Below, in pieces: positions 7,152 through 15,065 of a stretch of DNA of 52,773 bases. The notes below the pieces were generated by a model. The model did no database searches. It was not told the DNA's origin and worked only from the letters and a program-made list of their open reading frames with translations. Origin of the DNA: Kmv42 sp040757455 (lineage in GTDB: Bacteria; Nitrospirota; Thermodesulfovibrionia; Thermodesulfovibrionales; SM23-35); the NCBI GenBank assembly GCA_040757455.1, contig JBFLXE010000001.1:1-52773 (forward strand), read 5' to 3'. The position numbers and the translations under genes were made by a program. Each line of letters opens with the position of its first letter. Within the stretch, counting starts at the first letter, position 1.

Positions 7152-8360
7152 ATGCGTGGATTGAGGCTAATAATTCAATTCATGGTTTTACTAATTGCAG
7201 CGTCACCCGTTCTCGCATCGGAAACGTACCACATCGGATCATCCGAATTACGGGTCATATCTCCACTGGCAGAAGGCGAGACCCCACCCGATGATCGCAG
7301 GATAATCACCAATTACGACCAAAACGATCTCGCGGTGGCCGCGGTCAAAGAGCAGATCACCATCTTCACAGAAAAAATAAAAGAAAAGTTTTCTCTCTGG
7401 CTCAGCAGATCGGGCAAATACATGGAATTGATGAAGACTATTCTTAAGGAACAGAATCTGCCTGAAGAGATCGTCTTTTTACCCCTCATAGAGAGTGGTT
7501 TTAACCCGAATGCTTACTCGCCTGCAAGGGCTGCCGGATATTGGCAGTTTATCGCCTCCACGGCAAAGAGGTACGGTCTTGAAATAAACTGGTGGAGGGA
7601 CGAAAGAAGGGACCCAGAGAAATCGACTCTCGCTGCCGCAAATTATCTGAAGGATCTTTATGACATGTTTGGATCATGGAATCTGGCCATGGCGGCGTAT
7701 AACGCCGGGGAGGGGAAAATACTGAAAGCGCTGAAAAAAACGGAAACAGACGACTACTGGGAGCTTGTGAAAACAGATTATATTAAGAATGAAACGAAAA
7801 ATTATGTTCCCAAGTTCATTGCGGCAAGCTTGATTGCCACCAGTCCTCAAGATTTCGGTTTTGATAACCTCGAGTTTCATCCACCCCTCGAATATGACAG
7901 AGTAACAATCAATTCTCCTCTCGATCTGGATATAATCGCGAAATGCGCCGAAACGTCATTAGGCATCATAAAAGAATTGAATCCGGAACTCAGAAGATGG
8001 TGTACACCACCTGATCTGCCCGAATATACCTTGAGGATACCAGCGGGGAAAATGGATGTTTTTTTCGAAAACCTTGATACGATTCCACAGGAGAAAAGAT
8101 TTTCGATAGACGTTTATAAGGTCAAAAAAGGAGACACCTTTAAGAAAATTTCGAGAAAAACGGGTATTCCCCTTCAGGTTATTCTCGATCTGAATGCTTT
8201 CGAAAAGATGATCCCTCTAAAGGCCGGTATGAAGATATACCTCCCTCCGAAGGGAAAGTTCAAATTGGATACAGAAAAAAAGAAGGGAGTAAAGAAGGCT
8301 TCCTACAAATATAAGAATCGTAAAAAGAAGGCTAAATCCAAAAAAAGGAGGAGGATTTAA
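7152..8360 (+). CDS. MltD-like lytic transglycosylase with LysM domain
   Basis: Periplasmic peptidoglycan-cleaving enzyme of 402 residues. A signal peptide (residues 1-23, MRGLRLIIQFMVLLIAASPV) leads to a GH23/SLT domain at ~95-230. It has the catalytic Glu in IVFLPLIESGFNPNAYSPA, then AAGYWQFIASTAKRYGL and MAAYNAGEGKILKAL. A C-terminal LysM (YKVKKGDTFKKISRKTGIPL...) sits at ~325-370, and the protein ends in a very basic tail (KKRRRI). The layout matches MltD except that only one LysM is visible. The gene converges on, and overlaps by 4 bp, the TPR gene on the other strand. Confidence 0.9.
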   Translation: MRGLRLIIQFMVLLIAASPVLASETYHIGSSELRVISPLAEGETPPDDRRIITNYDQNDLAVAAVKEQITIFTEKIKEKFSLWLSRSGKYMELMKTILKEQNLPEEIVFLPLIESGFNPNAYSPARAAGYWQFIASTAKRYGLEINWWRDERRDPEKSTLAAANYLKDLYDMFGSWNLAMAAYNAGEGKILKALKKTETDDYWELVKTDYIKNETKNYVPKFIAASLIATSPQDFGFDNLEFHPPLEYDRVTINSPLDLDIIAKCAETSLGIIKELNPELRRWCTPPDLPEYTLRIPAGKMDVFFENLDTIPQEKRFSIDVYKVKKGDTFKKISRKTGIPLQVILDLNAFEKMIPLKAGMKIYLPPKGKFKLDTEKKKGVKKASYKYKNRKKKAKSKKRRRI

Positions 8361-9046
8361 CCTTCTTTTTCGTCTGACAACTTTGCCCTTGCCTCACTGA
8401 AAAAAGGAGAGTCTGGAAATCTTGTAGTGAGTTCTTTATACTTTTTCTTTGCATCTTCGGGATTCCCGGACTTCTCAAGAATCCTTCCGTACTCCATGAG
8501 TGCAAAATCCTCATAGATTTGTCCTTTTAAGTTATAAAGACTTTCCAATGCTTTCATAGCCCCATTCGTATCGCCCCTCCTGATGTAGACAGTGGCCATC
8601 TTTCTATAAACGAGAGGCAAGAACTTCTCTGCATCCGGATATCTTTTAACGAACTCCCCGAGCGTCTTCAAGGCATCGTCATACTTGCCGAGTTCATAAT
8701 TGCATGCCGCGACATAGTAAAGTGATATAGGTGATTTCTTTGTATCGTAAGCTTTCCTGAACATATCCATCGCCTTCTGGTAGCGTTCGCCACTATCATT
8801 TTGCGCCTGGTTATGAAAAATTTTGTATGCCCCGTATTCCAACATCCGGGCCTTTTTTTGAAGGTTATGGGAATAGATCATAAACCCGGCAAAGGCGATT
8901 AATATTGCAAGCATTCCGGCAGTCACGAGTAATACTATTTTCTGTCTCTGCCTGAATGTATTTTTCAGTGTACTAAGTCTCTGTTTGACATCTTCTTCGG
9001 TCGTTAACGGTTTCTTGGCAACCCTTTTCTTTATGGCTTTCGGCAT
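8357..9046 (-). CDS. Membrane-anchored TPR protein
   Basis: This 229-residue protein has a cytoplasmic basic N-terminus, one membrane helix at ~37-58 (IVLLVTAGMLAILIAFAGFM) and an outward-facing domain of tetratricopeptide-type helix pairs. Repeats are recognisable at YYVAACNYELGKYDDALKTL, VYRKMATVYIRRGDTNGAMK and YGRILEKSGNPEDAKKKYKE. The architecture is like YfgM/Tol-Pal-type scaffold proteins. The start overlaps the PHP gene's stop by one base. No enzymatic motif; a role in envelope protein-protein contacts is inferred. Confidence 0.7.
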   Translation of the reverse strand: MPKAIKKRVAKKPLTTEEDVKQRLSTLKNTFRQRQKIVLLVTAGMLAILIAFAGFMIYSHNLQKKARMLEYGAYKIFHNQAQNDSGERYQKAMDMFRKAYDTKKSPISLYYVAACNYELGKYDDALKTLGEFVKRYPDAEKFLPLVYRKMATVYIRRGDTNGAMKALESLYNLKGQIYEDFALMEYGRILEKSGNPEDAKKKYKELTTRFPDSPFFSEARAKLSDEKEG

Positions 9047-9702
9047 CAGTTCCTCCTGAGAGATCTGTCAACAATCATTCGTGAATTCTCGAGAATTGAT
9101 GCAATGCGGCTGTCCTCTATTCCCGAAGCGAGAAGTATCTTTCTGGCGAACTCTTGAGTAATTAAATCTGAAGGGCTGTGGGCATCCGTGTTTACACAGA
9201 GAGGTACCCCAAATCTGACTGCCTCCTTAGCAACGTAGCCGTTCGACAAGGAATGTCCTTTACGGGAAGTTATCTCGAGACTGACACCTTTTTCTTTGGC
9301 AAAAAGAAGATCTTCTTCGGATATGAGGCCTGGATGAGCAAGAATATCTGCGCCAGCATCTATGGCAGCTCGGTTCGTGCCCGCTGAGACAGGCTCAACC
9401 AATGTTTCGCCATGAACAACTACTATCTTCGCTCCGAGGTTTCGGGCCTCCTTGACCAGCTCGGGAATAAGGCGGGGTGGCACGTGAGTAATCTCTACCC
9501 CGGGAATCGCCTCCACGGAGATAAAGGCTTTAATTTTCTCAAGGGCACGTACTATCCTGGAGATTACGTAATCTATGTTCGAAGAATCAACATGATCAGT
9601 GATCGCAATGGCTCTGTAGCCAATCGCTTCGGCTCTCCTGACCAGTTCAGAAGGAATGAGTTCACCATCGCTTAAAAGACTATGAGTATGTAAATCGATC
9701 AT
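9046..9702 (-). CDS. PHP-domain phosphoesterase
   Basis: A 218-residue polymerase-and-histidinol-phosphatase (PHP) domain protein. The metal-binding motifs appear in order: DLHTHSLLSDGEL (HxH), IAITDHVDSSN, VVHGE, DILAHPGLI and VNTDAHSPSDL. Relatives cleave small phosphate esters, for example histidinol phosphate or 3',5'-nucleotides, but the substrate cannot be read from sequence. No DNA polymerase module is attached. It is the upstream partner of the TPR gene (TGATG coupling). Confidence 0.85.
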   Translation of the reverse strand: MIDLHTHSLLSDGELIPSELVRRAEAIGYRAIAITDHVDSSNIDYVISRIVRALEKIKAFISVEAIPGVEITHVPPRLIPELVKEARNLGAKIVVVHGETLVEPVSAGTNRAAIDAGADILAHPGLISEEDLLFAKEKGVSLEITSRKGHSLSNGYVAKEAVRFGVPLCVNTDAHSPSDLITQEFARKILLASGIEDSRIASILENSRMIVDRSLRRN

Positions 9703-9754
9703 CGGGTTTCTTAAAGAAAGATAGTGATATTCTATCAGATTTTCGAAAGTTTCG

Positions 9755-10477
9755 TCACATCAATCCTGCTCTGGCAAGGATAAGAACGACAACTTCCTTT
9801 GCCCCTGCTCTCATCAGTTGCATCGAGCATTCCCGCACGGTAGTGCCTGTAGTCATCACGTCATCAACCAGAAACAATTTGAGACCTCTGACATTTCCCC
9901 TTATCTCGAAAGCACCCTTAAGATTTACTAATCTTTCTTTTGCCGGAAGATCTGTCTGTGGCTGAGTCTCTTTTTTCTTGGACAAAACATCCATCAAAAG
10001 GGCGATTTCTTTCTTCTTCGCTATCCTCCTTGCTATAAGAAGAGACTGGTTGAACCCCCTTTTCCTCAACTTCTTGACGTTCAAGGGAACAGGCACAATA
10101 GCGTCCATCTCAGGAAGGTCCATGCTCAGCAGCAAGTCCCCGAGATACCTGGAGAGTCTCCTTATTCCCCCAAATTTGAGCTGGTTGATCGCCTCGGCGA
10201 GACTTCCTTCATAAAGTCCGTAGCTCATGGCTCTGGAAAAAGGGGGAGGACTTTTCATACACTGCCCGCAGAGCTCCGAATATGATGAGGAAAGTGGCAG
10301 CGAACATATCCTGCAGGCAGGACCTTCATATCTTTCTATCTCCGCCCAGCATGAAAGACAAATGGGTGAGTACCGGTATGTATCCGTTTTGCGACCGCAA
10401 AGAGGGCATTTGGATGGATAAAAAATGTCCAGGAAGGCAGTGATCAGGGAGCAGGAACGGTTAGAGGTGTTCCACAT
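9755..10477 (-). CDS. comF: ComF-like amidophosphoribosyltransferase with zinc ribbon
   Basis: This 240-residue protein begins with paired Cys knuckles (CPLCGRK, PICLSCW, CRICSLP, LCGQC) and ends with a type I phosphoribosyltransferase fold carrying the PRPP loop LFLVDDVMTTGTTVRECSMQ. The family motif IVPVPLNVKKLRKRGFNQS is present. ComF proteins assist transformation DNA uptake in competent bacteria and are widespread elsewhere as GntX/YhgH. The start overlaps the PilZ gene by 34 bp and the ribosome site is weak, so the first dozen residues are uncertain. Confidence 0.88.
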   Translation of the reverse strand: MWNTSNRSCSLITAFLDIFYPSKCPLCGRKTDTYRYSPICLSCWAEIERYEGPACRICSLPLSSSYSELCGQCMKSPPPFSRAMSYGLYEGSLAEAINQLKFGGIRRLSRYLGDLLLSMDLPEMDAIVPVPLNVKKLRKRGFNQSLLIARRIAKKKEIALLMDVLSKKKETQPQTDLPAKERLVNLKGAFEIRGNVRGLKLFLVDDVMTTGTTVRECSMQLMRAGAKEVVVLILARAGLM

Positions 10478-10908
10478 TTACCACACCGAGGATTTTGAGA
10501 TAGTCTGCTCAAAAAGACAACATTCTTAACGCGGCAATTTTTGCAAAAGACTATTTGAAAGTCGGAGGCTTGTTCCTTTCTCTCCGGTCTTGGTTCCCCA
10601 TTAAATGAGCTCACTAAATTCATGAAAGTCTCGTCTCTTTCGATCAGCTCAATGCCCATACCATTCTTGATCGTAGAGACAGGTGTCTTGATTGTCCTTC
10701 TCACAATACCCTTGAGGCGAGATAGCCTGTTGTCAGGCATCACCAGTTCAATATCAATAATGGTATTTGGCGCGAATCCGCGATTCGTTCTGATAAAAAG
10801 ACCTTTTTCTGAGATATTACTCAGTATTCCTCTGTAGCTAAGTCCGCCAGAACTGAAAGAAGCCTGAAGCCTTTTGGTAAATCTCTGATGTTTTCTTTTT
10901 GGACCCAT
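10444..10908 (-). CDS. PilZ-domain protein with C-terminal zinc ribbon
   Basis: 154 residues. The PilZ c-di-GMP-binding signature is present: RxxxR as R9-F-T-K-R13 and (D/N)xSxxG as NISEKG (31-36), followed by the beta-barrel core. A separate C-terminal module (residues ~120-150) has CKNC and CGKC, a four-Cys zinc-ribbon arrangement. The start overlaps the purA stop by one base (TGATG). It probably couples c-di-GMP level to a protein or nucleic-acid partner; the HD-GYP phosphodiesterase at 26.6 kb is a possible counterpart in the same signalling network. The fusion is less common than a stand-alone PilZ. Confidence 0.8.
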   Translation of the reverse strand: MGPKRKHQRFTKRLQASFSSGGLSYRGILSNISEKGLFIRTNRGFAPNTIIDIELVMPDNRLSRLKGIVRRTIKTPVSTIKNGMGIELIERDETFMNLVSSFNGEPRPERKEQASDFQIVFCKNCRVKNVVFLSRLSQNPRCGKCGTPLTVPAP

Positions 10909-12194
10909 CAGAATTGTCCTTCTAATTCAATCAATTCATCTCTTCTCTGTCCGGTTGAGATCAACTGGACTTCTGTGCCAAGCATCTTTTCGATCTTTTC
11001 GATATACACACGGGCTTCAACAGGAAGTGCATGAAAATCTCTTATGCCTGACGTATTGGCACGCCAGCCCTCCAGTTCTTCGAATATAGGTTCACACTCC
11101 TCAAAGATATTCATCTCCTTCGGAAAATCCTGATAGATTTTTCCTCTATGTCTGTAAGCAGTGCAGATCTTTATCACATCCAATCCATCGAGAATATCAA
11201 GTTTTGTGATCGCAATACCTGTTACCCCGTTTATCCTTAGAGAATGCCTCAGCACCACTATGTCGAGCCATCCGCATCTCCTCGGCCTACCCGTGGTAGC
11301 ACCGTATTCGCCGCCTCTTTCTCTGAGTTTTTCTCCTAAAGCGTCTTTTATCTCCGTAGGGAAAGGACCGCTGCCGACTCTTGTTGTATAGGCCTTTACT
11401 ACTCCAAGGACCTTCGAAATCTTCGTAGGACCGACACCGAGTCCGGTACACGCCCCTCCGGCGATGGCATTAGATGAAGTCACATAAGGATAAGTGCCGT
11501 GGTCTACATCAAGAAGAGTGCCCTGAGCTCCCTCAAAAAGTACATTTTTGTTTTGAGCAATCGACTCGTTGATAATTATATCAGTATCACTTATGTACTG
11601 TAAGAGTATCGCTGCATACTTCATGTATTCTTCAAATATAGATTCGACATCAAGGCGGGGTACACTATAAAGATTTTCAAGGATGAAGTTGACGTGGAAG
11701 AGGTTCATGTTCAACTTTTCTTTAAACACCGCGGGATGAAGCAGGTCTGCTACTCTGATTCCCGCCCTGGCGATCTTGTCACAATACGAGGGGCCTATGC
11801 CCCGTCCCGTAGTTCCAAGGCTTTTTTCCCCTCGCACTCTCTCATTTTCCCTATCTATGATGATGTGGTAGGGCATTATGAGATGGGCATTCTTGCTCAA
11901 AACAAGATTATTGTCAACCTTCACTCCTCTTTTCTTGAGACCATCAATTTCCTCTATAAGCGCAGCCGGATCGACAACGACGCCGTTGCCTATAAGGCAA
12001 ACCTTGTTCGGGTACAATATTCCGGATGGGATCAGGTGAAGAATGAATTTCTCATTATTGATGACGACGGTATGGCCTGCATTATGGCCACCCTGAAACC
12101 GAGCAACTATATCCGCCTTTTTGGAAAGAAAATCAACAATCTTCCCCTTCCCTTCGTCTCCCCACTGTAATCCCACCACAACCACATTTGGCAT
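10908..12194 (-). CDS. purA: Adenylosuccinate synthetase
   Basis: Catalyses GTP-dependent condensation of IMP and aspartate in AMP synthesis. At 428 residues it is normal length. The P-loop GLQWGDEGKGKIVD lies at the N-terminus with GGHNAGHTVV after it; STGQRRDELI closes the C-terminus. ATG 12194 is preferred over TTG 12200, because GAGGG sits seven bases upstream of it. The gene is followed by the PilZ gene with a one-base overlap and is preceded 15 bp upstream by serA, so they may be cotranscribed. Confidence 0.97.
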   Translation of the reverse strand: MPNVVVVGLQWGDEGKGKIVDFLSKKADIVARFQGGHNAGHTVVINNEKFILHLIPSGILYPNKVCLIGNGVVVDPAALIEEIDGLKKRGVKVDNNLVLSKNAHLIMPYHIIIDRENERVRGEKSLGTTGRGIGPSYCDKIARAGIRVADLLHPAVFKEKLNMNLFHVNFILENLYSVPRLDVESIFEEYMKYAAILLQYISDTDIIINESIAQNKNVLFEGAQGTLLDVDHGTYPYVTSSNAIAGGACTGLGVGPTKISKVLGVVKAYTTRVGSGPFPTEIKDALGEKLRERGGEYGATTGRPRRCGWLDIVVLRHSLRINGVTGIAITKLDILDGLDVIKICTAYRHRGKIYQDFPKEMNIFEECEPIFEELEGWRANTSGIRDFHALPVEARVYIEKIEKMLGTEVQLISTGQRRDELIELEGQF

Positions 12195-12209
12195 GACCAA
12201 ACCCTCTTA

Positions 12210-13787
12210 TTAGATACTTATTCTCTTCACTGAAATGATATTCGGCAGTCTCTTTATCTCATCGATAAGCTCAGGAGAAGCCGGGGCATCTATGCTGACG
12301 ACAGAGATCGCCGTGCCCCCGGGGGTCTCTCTTCCAAAGTGCATTCTTGCAATGTTGATATTGTTTTTCCCCAGAAGCGCACCAATATTCCCGATCACTC
12401 CCGGTCTGTCGTTGTTATACATAAAAAGGAGCTCTCCTTCGGGCACGATCTCTACCTTGAAAGTATCTATCATCACAATGCGGGGATCTCTCTTGCTGAA
12501 GAGAGTACCTGCAAAATAAGTCATCCTGTCCCGTGCCTTTAGCCGGAGACCAACCAGACTCTGATAATCACCACTGTCTGTACTCTTGATCTCCTTCACC
12601 TCGATGCCGCGCTCTTTCGCAATAATCGGCGCATTCACGAAATTAACAGTCTCCTCAAGTATCGGGGTAAGGAATCCCTTTATGATAGCGATGGTTACAG
12701 GCGCGGTGTTGATCTCAGCGGCATCACCCTGGTATTCAATCGTCATCTGAGTAACAGCACCTTCGAATATCTGCGCAGCAAACCCGCCTAATTTCTCGGC
12801 AAGATTTATATAAGGCTGAAGCCTTGCCACCTGATCCGCGGGGATTGACGGGAAATTTACAGCATTCCGAATTGTATTAAACACAAGATAATCAACGACC
12901 TGCTCGGCAACGGCAGTGGCAACATTTTCTTGTGCCTCCTTTGTCGAGGCGCCAAGATGGGGTGTACAGATTACGTTCTCAAGACGGATTAAAGGATTAT
13001 CTTCAGGGGGTTCCTTTTCAAACACATCGAGTGCAGCACCGGCAATCCTTCCATCCAACAGGGCATCATACAGATCCTTTTCGTTTATGATTCCACCCCT
13101 TGCACAATTTATTATTCTGACACCAGGCTTCATAAGACGGATAGTCTCCCTGTTTATCAGGTTTTTCGTCTCCGAAGTCAATGGAGTGTGAATAGTAATA
13201 AAATCAGAGCGTCCGAGCAGTTCTTCAAGGGATACTTTCTCAACACCCATTGCCTTTGCTCTGTCCTCACTGAGAAATGGATCATACGCGATGACATTCA
13301 TATCGAACCCTTGCATTCTCTTCGCAACCTGGCTTCCTATGTTACCTATTCCGATGATTCCGAGGGTCTTGTTAAAGAGTTCTACTCCCATAAATTTCTT
13401 CTTGTCCCATTTTCCTTTTTTCATGGATAGCGTGGCCTGCGGCACAAGCCTTGCCAGCGAAACCATCAATGCGATTGTGTGTTCTGCTGTGGTGATTGTG
13501 TTACCACCCGGAGTATTCATAACGACAATGCCCTTTTTTGTGGCGGCTATCCTGTCAACGTTGTCCAGTCCTGAACCCGCTCGTGCTATAACCTTTAAGT
13601 TCCTTGCAGCTCTTATTATGTCTGACGAAACTTTAGTCGCCGATCTGATTATTAACCCATGATAGTCCCCAATACGTTTCTTGAGATCCTCCGGTTTTAA
13701 GTCCGTCATGACATCAACCTCAAGACCAGCTTTTTTAAGTATTTCAATACACTTTGCCGAAATATTGTCAGTTATAAGAACTCTCAT
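12210..13787 (-). CDS. serA: D-3-phosphoglycerate dehydrogenase
   Basis: First enzyme of serine synthesis, oxidising 3-phosphoglycerate with NAD. At 525 residues it is the long form: catalytic and Rossmann domains (GIIGIGNIGSQVAKRM; NCARGGIINEKDL; catalytic Glu/His in DVFEKEPPEDNPL and VICTPHLGAST), then an allosteric substrate-binding domain and a C-terminal ACT domain (NNDRPGVIGNIGALLGKNNI) that usually senses serine. It overlaps the upstream aminotransferase by 4 bp, suggesting both act in the same pathway. Confidence 0.97.
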   Translation of the reverse strand: MRVLITDNISAKCIEILKKAGLEVDVMTDLKPEDLKKRIGDYHGLIIRSATKVSSDIIRAARNLKVIARAGSGLDNVDRIAATKKGIVVMNTPGGNTITTAEHTIALMVSLARLVPQATLSMKKGKWDKKKFMGVELFNKTLGIIGIGNIGSQVAKRMQGFDMNVIAYDPFLSEDRAKAMGVEKVSLEELLGRSDFITIHTPLTSETKNLINRETIRLMKPGVRIINCARGGIINEKDLYDALLDGRIAGAALDVFEKEPPEDNPLIRLENVICTPHLGASTKEAQENVATAVAEQVVDYLVFNTIRNAVNFPSIPADQVARLQPYINLAEKLGGFAAQIFEGAVTQMTIEYQGDAAEINTAPVTIAIIKGFLTPILEETVNFVNAPIIAKERGIEVKEIKSTDSGDYQSLVGLRLKARDRMTYFAGTLFSKRDPRIVMIDTFKVEIVPEGELLFMYNNDRPGVIGNIGALLGKNNINIARMHFGRETPGGTAISVVSIDAPASPELIDEIKRLPNIISVKRISI

Positions 13788-14932
13788 TTGGTCTGCCGGG
13801 CCATGAGTAATTCCTGGGCAACAGCTACTCCTGTGCCAAGTTTCACCGGATAACCCATTCCTTTCAACACCATTTCTATCGCTGCGACGGCTATTATGAT
13901 ATCGAATCTATCCGAATATCCAAAATGTGCGATCCGAAAAATCTTTCCTCTCGCTTTGTCCTGCCCTCCTGCAGCAGTAATTCCATACTTTTCGCGAAGA
14001 TTCTTATATATTGCCTGTCCGTCTATTCCGGCAGGTGCCATGACGGCGGTGACGGCATTAGACGGAGACTCCTTCGAAAAAAGCTCTAATCCGAGCGCCT
14101 CCATCGCCTTCCTCATGGCGTTTGAAAGAGTCTGATGTCTTTTAAAAACATTATCGAGTCCCTCAGCCTGAAGCTTTTTTATACTCTCATTGAGTCCGAT
14201 GATTAGCGTGACAGGCGATGTGAAGTTCGTCTGGTTCTTCGCCAGATTTTCCCGTTCCTTTCTGAAGTTAAAATAAAATTTCGGAAGCTTCGCTGTTTCT
14301 GCCCTTAACCAGGCTTTTTCGCTTACGCTCACGAATGCCAGGCCCGGGGGCAGCATTAGACCTTTCTGAGAACCGCCAACCATTATATCTATGCCCCAGT
14401 CGTCTGTCTTAAGATCGTGCGCGACAAGGGCGCTGATCGCATCGACAATGAACAGTGTCTCTTCGCTTTTTTTTACTACAGACGCAAGGGCGTGAATATC
14501 ATGATATACACCCGTTGATGTCTCGGATGCCTGAACGAATACCCCCCGGATATTTCCTTTCTTAAGCCGTTTATCCACTTCATCCGGCTTTACAGCATAC
14601 CCCCACTCCACGATAATCTCTTCAACATCCAGTCCATAACTCTGACATATCTTTGTCCATCTTTCACCGAATTTTCCACCATTGACCACAAGAACCCTGT
14701 CACCTTTATTGAAGAAATTATTGACAGCTCCAACCATTCCACCTGTTCCGGTTGAGCATAAGATTAGAACATCATTCTTTGTCTGATACAACCACTGAAG
14801 GCCTTTTTTCGCAGAATCAAGCACAGGCAAGAAATCGGGCGAACGGTGGTGTATTATCGGCATCGCCATAGCAAGCAGAACCTCTGCCGGTACGGGCGTG
14901 GGACCGGGTGCCAAAAGATAACGTTTCAACAT
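13784..14932 (-). CDS. Class V aminotransferase (serine-pyruvate/alanine-glyoxylate or phosphoserine type)
   Basis: PLP-dependent fold-type I transaminase of 382 residues. It has the N-terminal LLAPGPTPVPAEVLLAMAMP with IIHHRSPDF, and the PLP lysine K190 in GGSQKGLMLPPG. ATG 14932 is chosen because AGGAGG lies six bases upstream; longer readings into the intergenic region have no ribosome site. Direct overlap with serA suggests that it supplies the second step of serine synthesis (3-phosphohydroxypyruvate to phosphoserine) in place of classical SerC. Sequence alone also allows alanine-glyoxylate activity. Confidence 0.85.
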   Translation of the reverse strand: MLKRYLLAPGPTPVPAEVLLAMAMPIIHHRSPDFLPVLDSAKKGLQWLYQTKNDVLILCSTGTGGMVGAVNNFFNKGDRVLVVNGGKFGERWTKICQSYGLDVEEIIVEWGYAVKPDEVDKRLKKGNIRGVFVQASETSTGVYHDIHALASVVKKSEETLFIVDAISALVAHDLKTDDWGIDIMVGGSQKGLMLPPGLAFVSVSEKAWLRAETAKLPKFYFNFRKERENLAKNQTNFTSPVTLIIGLNESIKKLQAEGLDNVFKRHQTLSNAMRKAMEALGLELFSKESPSNAVTAVMAPAGIDGQAIYKNLREKYGITAAGGQDKARGKIFRIAHFGYSDRFDIIIAVAAIEMVLKGMGYPVKLGTGVAVAQELLMARQTK

Positions 14933-15028
14933 GATGTCCTCCTCAAGGTTTTTATTATAAATCAGGTAGTAAAAATTGGCAAAGCTTAGCATTTAGCATG
15001 GTCATGGCGGTTTGTCAAGGGCCGCTAC

Positions 15029-15058
15029 TTTACAACCTGCTAACACGCTGATTATAAT
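15029..15058 (+). promoter_or_regulatory. Sigma-70-type promoter of the HtrA gene, possibly leaderless
   Basis: TTTACA (15029-15034), an 18-bp spacer and a perfect TATAAT (15053-15058). Transcription would be expected to start 6-8 bases downstream, at or next to ATG 15066, and no Shine-Dalgarno sequence precedes that ATG. This fits a leaderless mRNA. Confidence 0.5.
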
Positions 15059-15065
15059 TAATTTT

